Source of the DNA: Methylopila sp. Yamaguchi
Lineage (GTDB): Bacteria; Pseudomonadota; Alphaproteobacteria; Rhizobiales; Methylopilaceae
Direction of reading: 5' to 3'
DNA: 64,000 nucleotides
Assembly (NCBI RefSeq): GCF_002897035.1
Contig: NZ_BAUX01000008.1
Location: 1 to 64,000, forward strand
Below, in pieces: positions 1 through 9,829 of this stretch. Under the pieces are notes generated by a model. That model was not told the origin of the DNA. It saw only the letters and a program-made list of their open reading frames with translations, and did no database searches. The position numbers were made by a program, and so were the translations under genes. How positions within the stretch are numbered: position 1 is the stretch's first letter; every line of letters starts with the position of its first letter.

Positions 1-941
1 GCGGCGGGCCGCGCGGCGGCCGGTGCGGGCGCGGGGGGACGAGGGCGCGGCACCGGAACGGCGGCGGTCTGCTCGCGGGCGGGCGCCGGGGCGGACCCGT
101 CGTTCATGATGCCGTTGTCGAACTCGCCCGCGGGCACCTGGCCGGTCGCAGCCGCTTGGCCGATCGGGTCGTTCGCAGGCGCCGGGGCCGGCGGCTGATC
201 GAGCGCCGCCGTCGGCGCGCCGCCGAAGCCGCCGTCGGGACGGATCTCGACCGTCTTCACGCGGCGCGGCTCGTTGCCCATCGTGGAGGGCGGCGTCGGC
301 TCGGCCGCGGCGGGCCCGCCGGGCAGGATCACCCGGGCGCCGTCGGCCCGCGGCGTCGAGGTCGGCGAAGCCGGCAGCTCGACCGGCTGCTCCTCGCGCG
401 ACACGACCTTCGACTTCGCCGGCGCGGTAGCCTCGACGCGGTCGTAGATCTGCTTGTTCTGATGGGCGTCCTGGGGGGCCGGCGCGTCGGGCACGGTCTT
501 GACCGGATCAGTCTCGGCCTTGATCAGCGGGGGCTCGCCGCCGAGGCCGCCGTGGCTCATCATGCGGTAGGCGTAGACCCCGCCGCCGCTAAGCAGCGCG
601 ACGCCGAGCACGGCCGCGACGAGCACCATGCCGCTGCGCCCGGAGCGCACGCGGCGGTCGTCGTAGGATTCGTAATAGAGCGGGTTGCCGTCGGCGTCGT
701 AGCCGTAGGGCTCGTCCGGGTTCGGCGCGTAGGCGCGCGGATCGTACTCCTGCGGCTCGGCGTCGGCGTAGAGATCGCGCTGATCGTCGGCTGCGGGGTA
801 ATGATCGCCCGGCCGGAGGCCGAGGTCGGAGGCGCCGCGGCGCTGGCCGTCGTACTCGTTCATGACGCCCGTCCGATCATCGACGTAAGCCTGGCCGCGG
901 TCGTCACGATCGACGCCGCGCCGAACTGCCTGCTTCTGCAT
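1..941 (-). CDS. SPOR-type cell-envelope protein, partial (C-terminus outside window)
   Basis: The reading frame starts at the ATG at 941 and is still open at base 1, so the C-terminus is missing. The visible 313 residues are an acidic, Asp/Tyr-rich cytoplasmic stretch (about 1-100), one transmembrane helix (about 104-125, from GMVLVAAVLGVALL to YAYR) and a long Pro/Ala-rich linker. This is the layout of alphaproteobacterial SPOR-domain proteins, which bind denuded peptidoglycan at the division site through a C-terminal SPOR domain. That domain itself is not visible here. Lying just downstream of argS and dgt in the same direction, as it often does in Hyphomicrobiales, supports the call. A different membrane-anchored proline-rich protein is the alternative. 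Confidence 0.7.
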   Translation of the reverse strand, partial: MQKQAVRRGVDRDDRGQAYVDDRTGVMNEYDGQRRGASDLGLRPGDHYPAADDQRDLYADAEPQEYDPRAYAPNPDEPYGYDADGNPLYYESYDDRRVRSGRSGMVLVAAVLGVALLSGGGVYAYRMMSHGGLGGEPPLIKAETDPVKTVPDAPAPQDAHQNKQIYDRVEATAPAKSKVVSREEQPVELPASPTSTPRADGARVILPGGPAAAEPTPPSTMGNEPRRVKTVEIRPDGGFGGAPTAALDQPPAPAPANDPIGQAAATGQVPAGEFDNGIMNDGSAPAPAREQTAAVPVPRPRPPAPAPAAARPA

Positions 942-1014
942 TTGTCGGTCTCCGCAAGCCGCAAGGAACGACGCCCCAGACGGCCCCTTCTCAGAGTCCC
1001 AAGCTTCGGACCCT

Positions 1015-2751
1015 TCACCTCATCTCGTCGGGGGCCGCCACGCCGAGAATACCAAGGCCCGACGCCAGCACCAAGGCCAGCGCGCGGACCAGCGCCAGAC
1101 GAGCGCAGGTCAATAATGGATTGTTTTCCATAATGAACCGTAAATCAGGCGAGTCTTTGCCGCGGTTCCAATGGCCGTGCAGATCGCTCGCGAGATCGTG
1201 CAGGTAGAACGCGACCCGATGCGGCTGACGCGCCTGAGCCGCCTGCTCGACGACGCGCGGCCAGGCGGCGATCCGCTTCACGAGATCGAGTTCGCCGGGA
1301 TCGGTCAGAAGCGCGAGGTCGGGCGCGCCGTCGTGGCCGACGACCTCGGCGCCCTTGCGCAGGATGGATTGCGCCCGGGCGTGAGCGTACTGCACGTAGA
1401 ACACCGGGTTGTCGCGCGACTGCTCGGTGACCTTCGCGAAATCGAAGTCGAGCACCGCGTCATTCGAGCGGAACAGCATCATGAAGCGCACCGCGTCGCG
1501 GCCGACCTCGTCGACCACGTCGCGGAGGGTGACGAAATCGCCCGCCCGTTTCGACATGCGGACTGGCTCGCCGGCGCGGAACAGCCGCACGAGCTGGCAG
1601 AGCTCGACCGAGACCTTCGCCGTCCCGCCTGAGAGCGCGCGTCCCACCGCCTCGAGCCGCTTGACGTAGCCGCCGTGGTCGGCGCCCAGCACGAACACCA
1701 TCTCGCGGAAACCGCGCTCGAACTTCGAGCGGAAGTAGGCGACGTCCGCCGCGAAGTAGGTGTAGGAGCGGTCCGACTTCATCAGCGGACGGTCGACGTC
1801 GTCGCCGAAGGCGGTCGCGCGGAACAGCGTCTGCTCGCGCTCCTCCCAGTCGTCCGGCAGCTCGCCCTTCGGCGGCGCCAGCACGCCCTCATAGACCAGC
1901 CCCTGCCCTTTCAGCTCCTCGACCGTGCGCACGATCGGGCCGTCCGGCCCGTGCAGCGTGCGCTCGGAGAAGAACACGTCGTGGCGGATGTTCAACGCCG
2001 CGAGGTCGTCGCGGATCATCGCCATCATGGCGTCGATCGTGACGTCCTTGACCGTCGGCAGCCACTCCGCCTCCGGCTTGTCGAGCAGCGACGGCCCGAA
2101 CCGCTGCGCCAGCGTCTCGCCGACCGGCTTGAGGTAGTCGCCGGGGTAGAGCCCTTCGGGAACGGCGCCGATCTCTTCGCCCAACGCCTCGCGGTAGCGC
2201 AGGAAGGCGGAGCGGGCCAGCACGTCGACCTGCGCGCCGGCGTCGTTGATGTAGTACTCGCGGGTCACGTCCTCGCCGGCGAAGGCGAGTAGGCTCGCAA
2301 GGGAATCCCCGAACACCGCGCCCCGGCAGTGCCCGACGTGCATCGGCCCGGTGGGGTTCGCCGAGACGTACTCGACGTTGACCTTGGTCCCGCTCGCGGA
2401 GGACGGCTTGCCGTAGTCGAGGCCGGCGGCGAGCGCGGCGCCGAGGACGCCCTGGAGGTAGCCGGGCGTCAGCGTGAGATTGACGAAGCCCGGGCCCGCG
2501 ACGCTGGTCGCGGCCACGTCCGGCTCCTCGGCCAGCTTCGCCGCGATCTTCTCCGCGAGATCGCGCGGCTTGACCCCGAGCTCCTTCGACAGCGCGAGCG
2601 CGGCGTTGGTGGCGAGATCGCCGTGGCTCGGGTCGCGCGGCGGCTCCACCACCACCTTGGCGAGGTCGGGCACGCGCCCGATCGCGCCTTCGGCGGCGAG
2701 CGCTTCGAGGATCGAGCGCAGGCGCGCGGCGAAGTCGGCGAAAACGTTCAT
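1015..2751 (-). CDS. argS: arginine--tRNA ligase
   Basis: Cytoplasmic class Ia aminoacyl-tRNA synthetase that charges tRNA-Arg with arginine. The 578-residue product has an N-terminal additional domain (about 1-100), the HIGH-type signature in [15 protein letters not shown], a KMSKS-type loop written RMSKRAGDF, and the helical DALR anticodon-binding domain at the C-terminus, ending near [18 protein letters not shown]. The length is normal for the family. It is 33 bp downstream of dgt and 73 bp upstream of the SPOR-type gene, all on one strand, so they probably share a transcript. Confidence 0.97.
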   Translation of the reverse strand: MNVFADFAARLRSILEALAAEGAIGRVPDLAKVVVEPPRDPSHGDLATNAALALSKELGVKPRDLAEKIAAKLAEEPDVAATSVAGPGFVNLTLTPGYLQGVLGAALAAGLDYGKPSSASGTKVNVEYVSANPTGPMHVGHCRGAVFGDSLASLLAFAGEDVTREYYINDAGAQVDVLARSAFLRYREALGEEIGAVPEGLYPGDYLKPVGETLAQRFGPSLLDKPEAEWLPTVKDVTIDAMMAMIRDDLAALNIRHDVFFSERTLHGPDGPIVRTVEELKGQGLVYEGVLAPPKGELPDDWEEREQTLFRATAFGDDVDRPLMKSDRSYTYFAADVAYFRSKFERGFREMVFVLGADHGGYVKRLEAVGRALSGGTAKVSVELCQLVRLFRAGEPVRMSKRAGDFVTLRDVVDEVGRDAVRFMMLFRSNDAVLDFDFAKVTEQSRDNPVFYVQYAHARAQSILRKGAEVVGHDGAPDLALLTDPGELDLVKRIAAWPRVVEQAAQARQPHRVAFYLHDLASDLHGHWNRGKDSPDLRFIMENNPLLTCARLALVRALALVLASGLGILGVAAPDEMR

Positions 2752-2784
2752 GGGGATGCGGGGCCTCGTCGGAGAGGTCGGCGG

Positions 2785-4014
2785 CTAACGCAATTCCGGG
2801 GTCGCGTCAAACAGCCGGGCGTGTTCGGACAGGGCGTAACGGTCCGTCATGCCGGCGATGAAGTCCGCCACGAGCCGCGGGCGACGGCCGGGCGCGTCGG
2901 AGGCTTCGGCCCGCGCCCACTCCGGCGGCAGGGCCTTCGGGTCGGCGGCGTAGGCGCCGTAGAGATCGCTCACCACCTGCCGGGCGTCCGCCATCACGCG
3001 GTTCAGGTAGGGGTGGCGGTAGAGCTTGGCGAACATCAGCCGCTTCAGTTCGCGCTCGGCCTCCGCCATCGCGGGCGAGAACGCGATCAGCGGCCGACCT
3101 GCGGCGCGCACCGCATCGACGTCGCGGCCGACGAACGGCGCAAGCCGACGGGCGCCCTCCCCGATCGCGTCCTCCACCAGCCGGGTGATCACCCGGCGGA
3201 CGATCTCGTGGACCATACGGGCGTGATCGAGGCCGGGATGGCGGTCGCGCACCTCCGCCATGATCCCGGCCAGCAGCCTCGAGCCGGACAGGTCGTCGAG
3301 GGTGATCAGGCCCGCCCGCAGGCCGTCGTCGATGTCGTGGGCGTCGTAGGCGATGTCGTCGGCGATGGCGGCGGCCTGCGCCTCCGCCGTCGCGTGCGTG
3401 TCAAGGCCGAGATCATGCACCGCCGCGTATTCGACGAGCGCCGCCGGCAGCGGACGACCGGCGTAGGCGCCCACCGTTCGCCCCTCCCCGTCCAGCAGCG
3501 GCCCGTTGTGCTTCACCACGCCTTCCAGCGACTCGAAGGTGAGATTGAGGCCGTCGTAATCGGCGTACCGCTTCTCGAGTTTGGTCAAGGCGCGCAGCGA
3601 CTGGGCGTTGTGGTCGAAACCGCCATGCCCCGCCATGCAGGCGTCCAGCGCCTTTTCCCCGGCGTGGCCGAACGGGGGGTGGCCGATGTCGTGACTGAGC
3701 GCGATCGTCTCCGCGAGGTCCTCGTCGAGACCGAGCGCGCGGGCGATCGACCGCGCGATCTGCGCGACTTCGAGCGTGTGGGTGAGGCGCGTCCGGAAGT
3801 GGTCGCCCTCATGGTAGACGAAGACCTGCGTCTTGTGCTTCAGCCGCCGGAACGACGTCGAATGCAGCACCCGGTCGCGGTCGCGCTGGAAATCGGTGCG
3901 GGTCGGGCTCGCGGGCTCGTGGGTCAGCCGGCCGCGACCACGGGTGGGATCGGCGGCGTAGGACGCGCGCGGGCGCAGGATCCACGCCGTCACGTCGATC
4001 GCGGGGACATCCAT
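2785..4014 (-). CDS. dgt: deoxyguanosinetriphosphate triphosphohydrolase-like protein
   Basis: HD-superfamily dNTP triphosphohydrolase that cleaves dGTP-type substrates to nucleoside and tripolyphosphate, affecting nucleotide pools. HD-domain metal ligands are visible: RLTHTLEV, then LSHDIGHPPFGHAGE, and a later Asp. The N-terminus RTDFQRDRDRVLHSTSFRRL is typical of the family. The frame stays open upstream to 4614, but that extension runs antisense through erpA. I place the start at the ATG at 4014 because AAGGAG lies six bases before it; the ATG at 4029 (five residues longer) is possible but poorly spaced. The product is 409 residues. It is divergent from erpA and upstream of argS. Confidence 0.93.
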   Translation of the reverse strand: MDVPAIDVTAWILRPRASYAADPTRGRGRLTHEPASPTRTDFQRDRDRVLHSTSFRRLKHKTQVFVYHEGDHFRTRLTHTLEVAQIARSIARALGLDEDLAETIALSHDIGHPPFGHAGEKALDACMAGHGGFDHNAQSLRALTKLEKRYADYDGLNLTFESLEGVVKHNGPLLDGEGRTVGAYAGRPLPAALVEYAAVHDLGLDTHATAEAQAAAIADDIAYDAHDIDDGLRAGLITLDDLSGSRLLAGIMAEVRDRHPGLDHARMVHEIVRRVITRLVEDAIGEGARRLAPFVGRDVDAVRAAGRPLIAFSPAMAEAERELKRLMFAKLYRHPYLNRVMADARQVVSDLYGAYAADPKALPPEWARAEASDAPGRRPRLVADFIAGMTDRYALSEHARLFDATPELR

Positions 4015-4185
4015 GCCCTGCTCCTTCATGCGGCCTCCCACGCGGCGTTGCGCGTTGACCGTCCCGCCGCGCGTGCTTACCTCTTGCATGAAACCACGCG
4101 CAACACGTCGCGCGACGTTCGCCGCCCAGTCGGGCTTCCGCCTGATCCTGACGCGGCCCGCGCGACCAAGGCAGGCAGCCGGTCC

Positions 4186-4530
4186 ATGACCACAGACACG
4201 CTCGTCGCCCCCGTCTCGCTGACGGAACGCGCCGCAGGGCGCATCAACGAGATCCTGGCCGACGAAGCGCCGGGCTCGAAGCTCCGCGTCAGCGTGCTCG
4301 GCGGCGGCTGCTCGGGCTTCAGCTACGACTTCGGCTTCGACGTCACGGCCCAGGCGGACGACCTCGTCATAAGCCGGGACGGAGCGACCGTGCTGATCGA
4401 TCCCGTGTCTCTGCCCTATCTGGCGGGCTCCGAGATCGACTTCGTCGACGAACTCATCGGCGCCTCGTTCCAGATCCGCAACCCCAACGCCACCGCCTCC
4501 TGCGGTTGCGGAACCAGCTTCGCGATCTGA
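4186..4530 (+). CDS. erpA: A-type iron-sulfur cluster insertion protein
   Basis: HesB/IscA-family carrier that delivers iron-sulfur clusters to apoproteins in the cytoplasm. The 114-residue protein has the three conserved cysteines: C42 in GGGCSGF, and C106 and C108 in SCGCG near the C-terminus, with the spacing expected for ErpA/IscA. ErpA and IscA are hard to separate by sequence; the lone position outside an isc/suf operon and the dgt neighbour favour ErpA. It is divergent from dgt, with 171 bp between the starts. Confidence 0.9.
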   Translation: MTTDTLVAPVSLTERAAGRINEILADEAPGSKLRVSVLGGGCSGFSYDFGFDVTAQADDLVISRDGATVLIDPVSLPYLAGSEIDFVDELIGASFQIRNPNATASCGCGTSFAI

Positions 4531-4900
4531 GCGCGTCCGGAACGATCGGCTCATTTTTGGGCAGCAGGGGTCAGGCCCCGGCGGTCCGGACGCCAAACCG
4601 CGCAACGGCGCCACAGGACGGTCGGCTCAAGTTCCGCGATGAGCCGTCGATGGCGGCTCGCTGCAGCGCCGCGCAAACGGGCGCGGCGGTCCGTCGCAGC
4701 GCTTGATGCGCAGCGCGTCGCGCCTCAGTTTCCAACGACCGGTCACCCGTTCATTTTCGCTGCGAAACAATAGCGCACCCAAAGCGCACCTTTTGGTCTT
4801 GGCAATTGGGCTGTGGCACGCCAATTAGGATCGGTACGACGGTGAGCGCTTTCGCAAGCCGTCATGCAGCCCTCCTTTGGGCGTTTCCTCCCTAGACTTG
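4531..4900. other. intergenic region, no gene recognised
   Basis: This lies between erpA and the hairpin before xthA. The short open frames here (for example about 65 codons on the minus strand at 4627-4824) have no recognisable motif and no convincing ribosome binding site. Base composition falls below the flanking genes around 4720-4850, so promoters for xthA may lie here, but I cannot pick one with confidence. Confidence 0.4.
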
Positions 4901-4930
4901 GGCCGCTCGCTTGTCGGGCGGCCTTTTTTT
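4901..4930 (+). terminator. intrinsic terminator
   Basis: GGCCGC (4901-4906) pairs with GCGGCC (4918-4923), followed directly by seven Ts. It reads on the plus strand about 75 bp before xthA, so it most likely ends the erpA transcript, although it is 370 bp from the erpA stop. Confidence 0.7.
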
Positions 4931-5006
4931 CTGCCTGCGCCCTCGCGGCCCGCGCTCAAGACCGTTAGGTCTGACGCACGCGCCGCCCGCTCCGGAGGAC
5001 CGCCCC

Positions 5007-5792
5007 GTGCAGATCGCCACCTGGAACGTCAACTCGGTTAAGTCCCGGCTCGACCTGCTGCTGCGCTGGCTCGGCGAGGCGAAGCCCGACGTCGTGTGTC
5101 TGCAGGAGATCAAGTGCGTAGACGAGGCGTTCCCGCGGGCCGCGATCGAGGACGCCGGCTACCATGTCGCGGTGCACGGCCAGAAGACTTACAACGGCGT
5201 CGCCATCCTCTCCCGCTCCCCGCTTGAGGACGTCACGCCCCGGCTTCCCGGCGACGACGGCGACGACCACGCCCGCTTCATTGAGGCGGTGGTCTCGGCC
5301 CCCTCGGGCGCCGTGCGCGTCGCCGGCATCTATCTCCCGAACGGAAATCCGGCTCCGGGACCGAAATACGACTACAAGCTCGCCTGGATGGAGCGCCTGC
5401 GCGCCTACGCCGCAGATCGGCTCCTGTTGGAGGAGCCGCTGATCATAGCCGGCGACTACAACGTCATCCCCGCCCGCGCCGACGCCCGGCGTCCCGACGC
5501 CTGGGTGGAGGACGCGCTGTTCCGGCCGGACACCCGCGCCTCCTGGCGCAAACTGCTCTCGCTCGGCCTCACGGAGGCCTTCCGCGCCTGCGACGACGCC
5601 GAGGGGCTCTACAGTTTCTGGGACTATCAGGCCGGCGCCTGGCAGAAGAACGACGGCATCCGGATCGACCATCTGCTGCTTTCTCCGCAGGCCGCCGACC
5701 GGCTGGTCTCGACCCGGATCGACAAGCACGTGCGGGCTTGGGAACGTCCGTCGGATCATGTCCCGGTCGTTGCGGAATTTGCGTTCGTCTGA
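5007..5792 (+). CDS. xthA: exodeoxyribonuclease III
   Basis: Exonuclease/AP endonuclease of the EEP fold, acting in base excision repair. Motifs in order: TWNVNSVKSR at the N-terminus, LQEIK (metal-binding Glu), YNGVAILSR, GDYNVIP, and the catalytic SDHVPV near the C-terminus. A GTG start at 5007 fits, with GGAGG at 4994-4998 and the first motif at residue 4. The open frame upstream has no family similarity. The 261-residue product has the usual size. Confidence 0.95.
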   Translation: MQIATWNVNSVKSRLDLLLRWLGEAKPDVVCLQEIKCVDEAFPRAAIEDAGYHVAVHGQKTYNGVAILSRSPLEDVTPRLPGDDGDDHARFIEAVVSAPSGAVRVAGIYLPNGNPAPGPKYDYKLAWMERLRAYAADRLLLEEPLIIAGDYNVIPARADARRPDAWVEDALFRPDTRASWRKLLSLGLTEAFRACDDAEGLYSFWDYQAGAWQKNDGIRIDHLLLSPQAADRLVSTRIDKHVRAWERPSDHVPVVAEFAFV

Positions 5793-5899
5793 TGGCGCGA
5801 CGCGTGGCGGGACCCGCTTAGGTTTCAGAACATAAGCGTTGATTAAGCGCTGGCGGAGCACATTCGCCGCCTGCCCTCCAACGCTGTCCCGGTGGTCCC

Positions 5900-8056
5900 G
5901 TGTCTGTCCTCTCGACGCTGAAAGTGCGCCTGCCCGCCACCACCATCGGCCTCGCGCTGCTCAGCGCCGGCCTGATGGGCGCGCTCAGTTGGCACTCGGC
6001 GAAGCAGGGCCTGGTCGACGAGGCGAACCAGCGGCTGCGGTCTGCCGCCGTCGCCCGGAGCGAAAGCGTCGAGCTCCTGGCGGAGCGGGCCAAGGCGGAT
6101 TTCATCGCCGTGGCCGCGCATCCGCTCGTGCAGCAGAACTTCGGCGACATCGCGGAAAATCTGGACCCGAGCCGGCCGGACTTCGAGCAGCTGAAGACCG
6201 CCTTCCAGAGCGCGCCGGACGTCGCCGGGCGGGTCGCCGTCGACGGCGCCGAAACCAACACGACCTACGGCCGCCGCCACGCCAAGGTGCAGGAGGTCGC
6301 CCGCAAGCTGATCGCCCAGCCCGGCTACGCCGACCTGGTCTTCCTCAGCCCCGAAGGCCGCGTCGTCTACACCACCACCAAGGGCGCCGACTTCGGCGCG
6401 GCCGTGACGGACGCCTCGCTCGCCGGCACCGGCCTGGCGCGGCTCTACGACACGCTGAAGGCCGGCGCCGACGACGCCGTCGTCTATCAGGACTTTGCGG
6501 CCTACCCCGCCGGCGACGGTCCCTCCGCCTTCATCGGCCGCCCAATGACCAAGCGCGCGAACGTCGCGATGGGCTCGGCCCAGGCCTCGGAGCGCACCGG
6601 CTACGTGCTGATGCGGCTGTCGCCGGCTCTGTTCGACCAGACGCTGTCGAAGCGCGCGGGGCTCGGCGAAACCGGCGAGGCGCTCGCGATCGGTCCCGAC
6701 GGCGCGCTTCGCAGCAACCCGCCGCTCGCAGGGGAAGCGCACGCCGGCGACCCAGCCGCCCGGATCGGTCTCTCCGTCGAGGCCGCGAAGGACGCGGCGC
6801 CCTTCACCTTCGAGCGCGACGGCGTGGCCCGGATGGCGGTCGCCACCCCGATCGACGTGCTCGGCGCGCCCTGGACGATCGTCGCCGACCAGACGACCGA
6901 CGAGGCCGTCGCGGCGGCGACCGCGCTGACCCGGACGCTGGCGATCACCGCCGTCGCCGTGCTGGCCCTCACCGCCCTGCTCGGCATGATCCTCGCCCGC
7001 TCGATCGTCGGCCCGCTCGGCGCGCTGACGAGCGCGCTGAAGGCGCTCGCCGCTCGCCAGGAGCTCGCCGAGGTGCCCGGCAGCCGCCGGTCCGACGAGA
7101 TCGGCGACATCGCCCGCGCCGTCGTGACGATCCGCGACATGTCGCTCGAGGAGGCGGCCCAGCAGCTCAAGACCACCGAGGCCGCGCGCCTTCGCGAGGA
7201 GGAGGCCCGCCGGAAGATGCTGCGGGAGCTCGCCGACCGGTTCGAGCAGTCCGTCGGCGGCATCGTCTCGGACGTGACGCTGTCGATCGGCGGCCTGCAA
7301 TCGGCGGCCCAGACCATGCGCGCGACCGTGGACGGAACCTCGCAGCGCTCCGCCTCGGTCGCCTCCACCGCGGAGCAGACGGCGGGCAACGTCAACGCGG
7401 TCGCCGCGGCGGCCGAAGAGCTCGCCAAGACCATCCATGAGATCGCGGGCCGCGTGGAGCAGGCCGCGGCGATGTCCTCGCACGCCGTGGACGGGGCCTC
7501 GATGGCCGAGCGCACGATCTCCGAGCTCTCGAGCGCGGCGATGCGGATCGGCGACGTCGTCGACCTCGTGTCGCAGATCGCGAGCCAGACCAACCTGCTG
7601 GCGCTGAACGCCACCATCGAGGCGGCGCGCGCGGGCGAAGCGGGCCGCGGCTTCGCGGTCGTGGCCTCCGAGGTCAAGGAGCTCGCCAGTCAGACCACGC
7701 GCGCCACCGCCGAGATCGGCCAGCACGTCGCCCTCATCCGCCAGACGACCGGCGACGCGTCGCGCGCGATCCAGGAGATCGCCCGCCAGATCCAGGCGAT
7801 GAACGAGGTGTCGACCACGATCGCCTCGGCGGTCGAGGAGCAGAACGTCACGACGCAGGAGATCGTCCGCAGCATGGACCAGGCCTCGGCCGGGTCGCAG
7901 GCGATGACCTCCGACATCGCCCAGGTCGCGCGAACGGCGGGCGAGGCCGGGGCGGCGGCCGGCGACGTGGCGCAGGCCGCCGACGACCTGTCGCGTCAGT
8001 CGGACAGCCTCAGCCGCGAGGTGCGGCAGTTCCTCAGCAACGTGCGGGCCGCGTAG
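5900..8056 (+). CDS. methyl-accepting chemotaxis protein
   Basis: Transmembrane chemoreceptor that signals to CheA/CheW. It has a GTG start and 718 residues. A first membrane helix (about 12-31) is followed by a roughly 310-residue periplasmic sensor region with no clear ligand family, a second helix (about 344-366), a HAMP segment, and a long cytoplasmic coiled coil. The signalling hairpin tip is at about 559-595 (SQIASQTNLLALNATIEA and then GRGFAVVASEVKELA). The C-terminus ends QFLSNVRAA and lacks the pentapeptide tether for CheR/CheB, so adaptation enzymes would act without it. No che genes lie nearby, so it is an orphan receptor; the ligand cannot be told. Confidence 0.93.
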   Translation: MSVLSTLKVRLPATTIGLALLSAGLMGALSWHSAKQGLVDEANQRLRSAAVARSESVELLAERAKADFIAVAAHPLVQQNFGDIAENLDPSRPDFEQLKTAFQSAPDVAGRVAVDGAETNTTYGRRHAKVQEVARKLIAQPGYADLVFLSPEGRVVYTTTKGADFGAAVTDASLAGTGLARLYDTLKAGADDAVVYQDFAAYPAGDGPSAFIGRPMTKRANVAMGSAQASERTGYVLMRLSPALFDQTLSKRAGLGETGEALAIGPDGALRSNPPLAGEAHAGDPAARIGLSVEAAKDAAPFTFERDGVARMAVATPIDVLGAPWTIVADQTTDEAVAAATALTRTLAITAVAVLALTALLGMILARSIVGPLGALTSALKALAARQELAEVPGSRRSDEIGDIARAVVTIRDMSLEEAAQQLKTTEAARLREEEARRKMLRELADRFEQSVGGIVSDVTLSIGGLQSAAQTMRATVDGTSQRSASVASTAEQTAGNVNAVAAAAEELAKTIHEIAGRVEQAAAMSSHAVDGASMAERTISELSSAAMRIGDVVDLVSQIASQTNLLALNATIEAARAGEAGRGFAVVASEVKELASQTTRATAEIGQHVALIRQTTGDASRAIQEIARQIQAMNEVSTTIASAVEEQNVTTQEIVRSMDQASAGSQAMTSDIAQVARTAGEAGAAAGDVAQAADDLSRQSDSLSREVRQFLSNVRAA

Positions 8057-8158
8057 AGACACAAAACGACGCGCCGGCGCCTCCGCACCGCCGCGGCGGC
8101 GCGTCATATCCGAAGGCCGCGGTCCGCCGACCCACGCGCCCTTCGGAGCTTTCTCGCA

Positions 8159-8998
8159 GTGACACAGACCGACCGCCCGGCCTCTCGCCTGACGCGACGC
8201 GCGACCCTTGGCGCGTTTGCCGGCGCCCCCGCAGCCCTCGCCGCACGACCCGTCCGCGCGCAAGGCGCCGCGGCGCCGGTCGCGCCGGCGGGCGGCATGT
8301 GCGTCCTGCCCGTAGAGGCGGTCGAGGGGCCGTTCTACTTCGACCCCCAGCTCGACCGGAGCGACATCACCGAGGGGCGCCCCGGCGTGCCGCTCGAACT
8401 CACGTTGACGGTGATCGACGCCGCGACCTGCACGCCGCTTCCCGGCGCGCGCGTGGATATCTGGCACGCCGACGCCGCCGGCCTGTACTCGGGATATCCG
8501 AGCCAGGGGGGCGCCGTCGGGGTCTCTACGGAAGGCCAGACCTTCATGCGCGGCTCGCAGGTCACCGGCGCCGGCGGCCTCGCGAGCTTCCGCACGGTCT
8601 ATCCCGGCTGGTACCGCGGTCGGACGCCCCACATCCATGTGAAGCTGTTGCTGAGCGCCCGCGAGGTGCTGACCACGCAGCTCTACTTCCCGGACGCGCT
8701 CAGCGAGTACGTGTTCGAGCACGTCCCCGCCTACCGCGGTCGCGGCGCCGAGCGCGACACCGTCAACGCCACGGACGGCGTACTGAACTCGACCGAAAAC
8801 GGCCGCAAGACGTTTCTGAACCTGAGGGAGGAGATCGATCGGTACGTTGGCACGCTGACGATCGCCGCAGACCGCGCCGCGGTCGCCGCCCCCCGGCGTC
8901 GGGGACCGCCGCCGCCCCCATCCGGCGGCGCTCCCGGATCAGGCCAACGGCCGGAGGGACCGCTCGTGCCCGGACCAGTGGTCCGCGGCGGCGAATGA
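8159..8998 (+). CDS. Tat-exported intradiol ring-cleavage dioxygenase
   Basis: Non-haem Fe(III) dioxygenase of the catechol 1,2- / protocatechuate 3,4-dioxygenase fold. The GTG start gives a leader with a twin-arginine motif (LTRRATLGAFAG, then AARPVRAQ), so the protein is probably exported folded. The catalytic core shows DIWHADAAGLYSGY, YPGWYRGRTPHIHVK and TQLYF; the Tyr, Tyr, His and His iron ligands are in place. The C-terminal 50 residues are a Pro/Gly-rich tail. Exported members are common but poorly characterised, and no aromatic degradation cluster is present to name a substrate. It is convergent with exoR, with 30 bp between them. Confidence 0.88.
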   Translation: MTQTDRPASRLTRRATLGAFAGAPAALAARPVRAQGAAAPVAPAGGMCVLPVEAVEGPFYFDPQLDRSDITEGRPGVPLELTLTVIDAATCTPLPGARVDIWHADAAGLYSGYPSQGGAVGVSTEGQTFMRGSQVTGAGGLASFRTVYPGWYRGRTPHIHVKLLLSAREVLTTQLYFPDALSEYVFEHVPAYRGRGAERDTVNATDGVLNSTENGRKTFLNLREEIDRYVGTLTIAADRAAVAAPRRRGPPPPPSGGAPGSGQRPEGPLVPGPVVRGGE

Positions 8999-9028
8999 CG
9001 CGAGAGCGATCCGCCGCGGGGCTGACCG

Positions 9029-9829
9029 TCAGCCGCGGTCTTTCAGCCAGGCGTTGACGTAGCTGGCGGAGGAGGCGCGCTCGTCCTCGCTCGCGGCGCT
9101 CATCGCCTTGTCGTAGAGCTCGACGATCCACTGGTCCTGATCGCCCGCCGCCTCCTTGGCGAGCGTCAGCCACATCAGCCCGCGCGCCGCCTGGCGGGGC
9201 ACCTCCCCGCCGTTGAACAGCAGGTGGCCGAGCACGGCCTGCGCGTCGCGTTGGCCCTTGTTCGCGGCGAGGCCGAGCCAGCGGGCCGCCTGGCGCACGT
9301 CCTTCTTCACGCTCTGCCCGTCAAGGTACATGCGCGCCAGATTGTACTGCGCGTCGGGGTCGCCGAAGTACGAGGCGGCGTAGGAGAACATCTCCCGAGC
9401 CCGCTCCGGGTCCGCCGTGATCGGGCTGTTCGCGATGCCGTCGAGATAGTAGTTCCCAAGCGCCACGAAGGAGTTCGCCACGAACCGGGCTTGCACCGTG
9501 TCCGGCGCGTCGTCGGCGTGGGCGTTCGCGATCTGGCTGAAGTAGTCGAACGCCTTGACGTCGTCCCGCTCGACGCCGTCGCCCTCGGCGTACATGCGGC
9601 CGAGCTTCCACTGCGCCATGGCGTGGCCGCGGTTCGCCGCGTCGATCAGCGACGCGACGGCGCCGGCCTTGTCGCCGGCGATGTAGGCGCGCGCGCCGGT
9701 CTGGAACTGCTCGAACGGCGACGGCTGCTTCTTGGAGCTCGTGCCTTCGAAGGCGCGCGCGGCGGTCGAGCCGCCGAACAGCGCCAGCGCCGCGAAGGCC
9801 AGGCAGGGAAGGCGCTTACACGTCCGCAT
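9029..9829 (-). CDS. exoR: ExoR-like periplasmic Sel1-repeat regulator
   Basis: A 266-residue protein with an N-terminal signal peptide (cleavage near AARAF) followed by Sel1/TPR-like repeats such as [35 protein letters not shown] and [14 protein letters not shown]. Family, order of repeats and length match rhizobial ExoR, the periplasmic inhibitor of the ExoS/ChvG-ChvI two-component system that controls exopolysaccharide, motility and acid response. That role is inferred from the family; no chvG/chvI is in the window. Its ATG lies inside the end of ilvD (14-nt overlap), so translation is probably coupled to ilvD. Confidence 0.82.
   Translation of the reverse strand: MRTCKRLPCLAFAALALFGGSTAARAFEGTSSKKQPSPFEQFQTGARAYIAGDKAGAVASLIDAANRGHAMAQWKLGRMYAEGDGVERDDVKAFDYFSQIANAHADDAPDTVQARFVANSFVALGNYYLDGIANSPITADPERAREMFSYAASYFGDPDAQYNLARMYLDGQSVKKDVRQAARWLGLAANKGQRDAQAVLGHLLFNGGEVPRQAARGLMWLTLAKEAAGDQDQWIVELYDKAMSAASEDERASSASYVNAWLKDRG

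Noticed and set aside
4627-4824. 65-codon minus-strand ORF upstream of erpA terminator
   Set aside because: No ribosome binding site or similarity; contains an AT-rich stretch likely to be promoter sequence.
5843-8722. A 959-codon minus-strand frame across the chemoreceptor
   Set aside because: Arg/Gly/Ala-rich shadow of a well-supported MCP gene; no motif or ribosome binding site.
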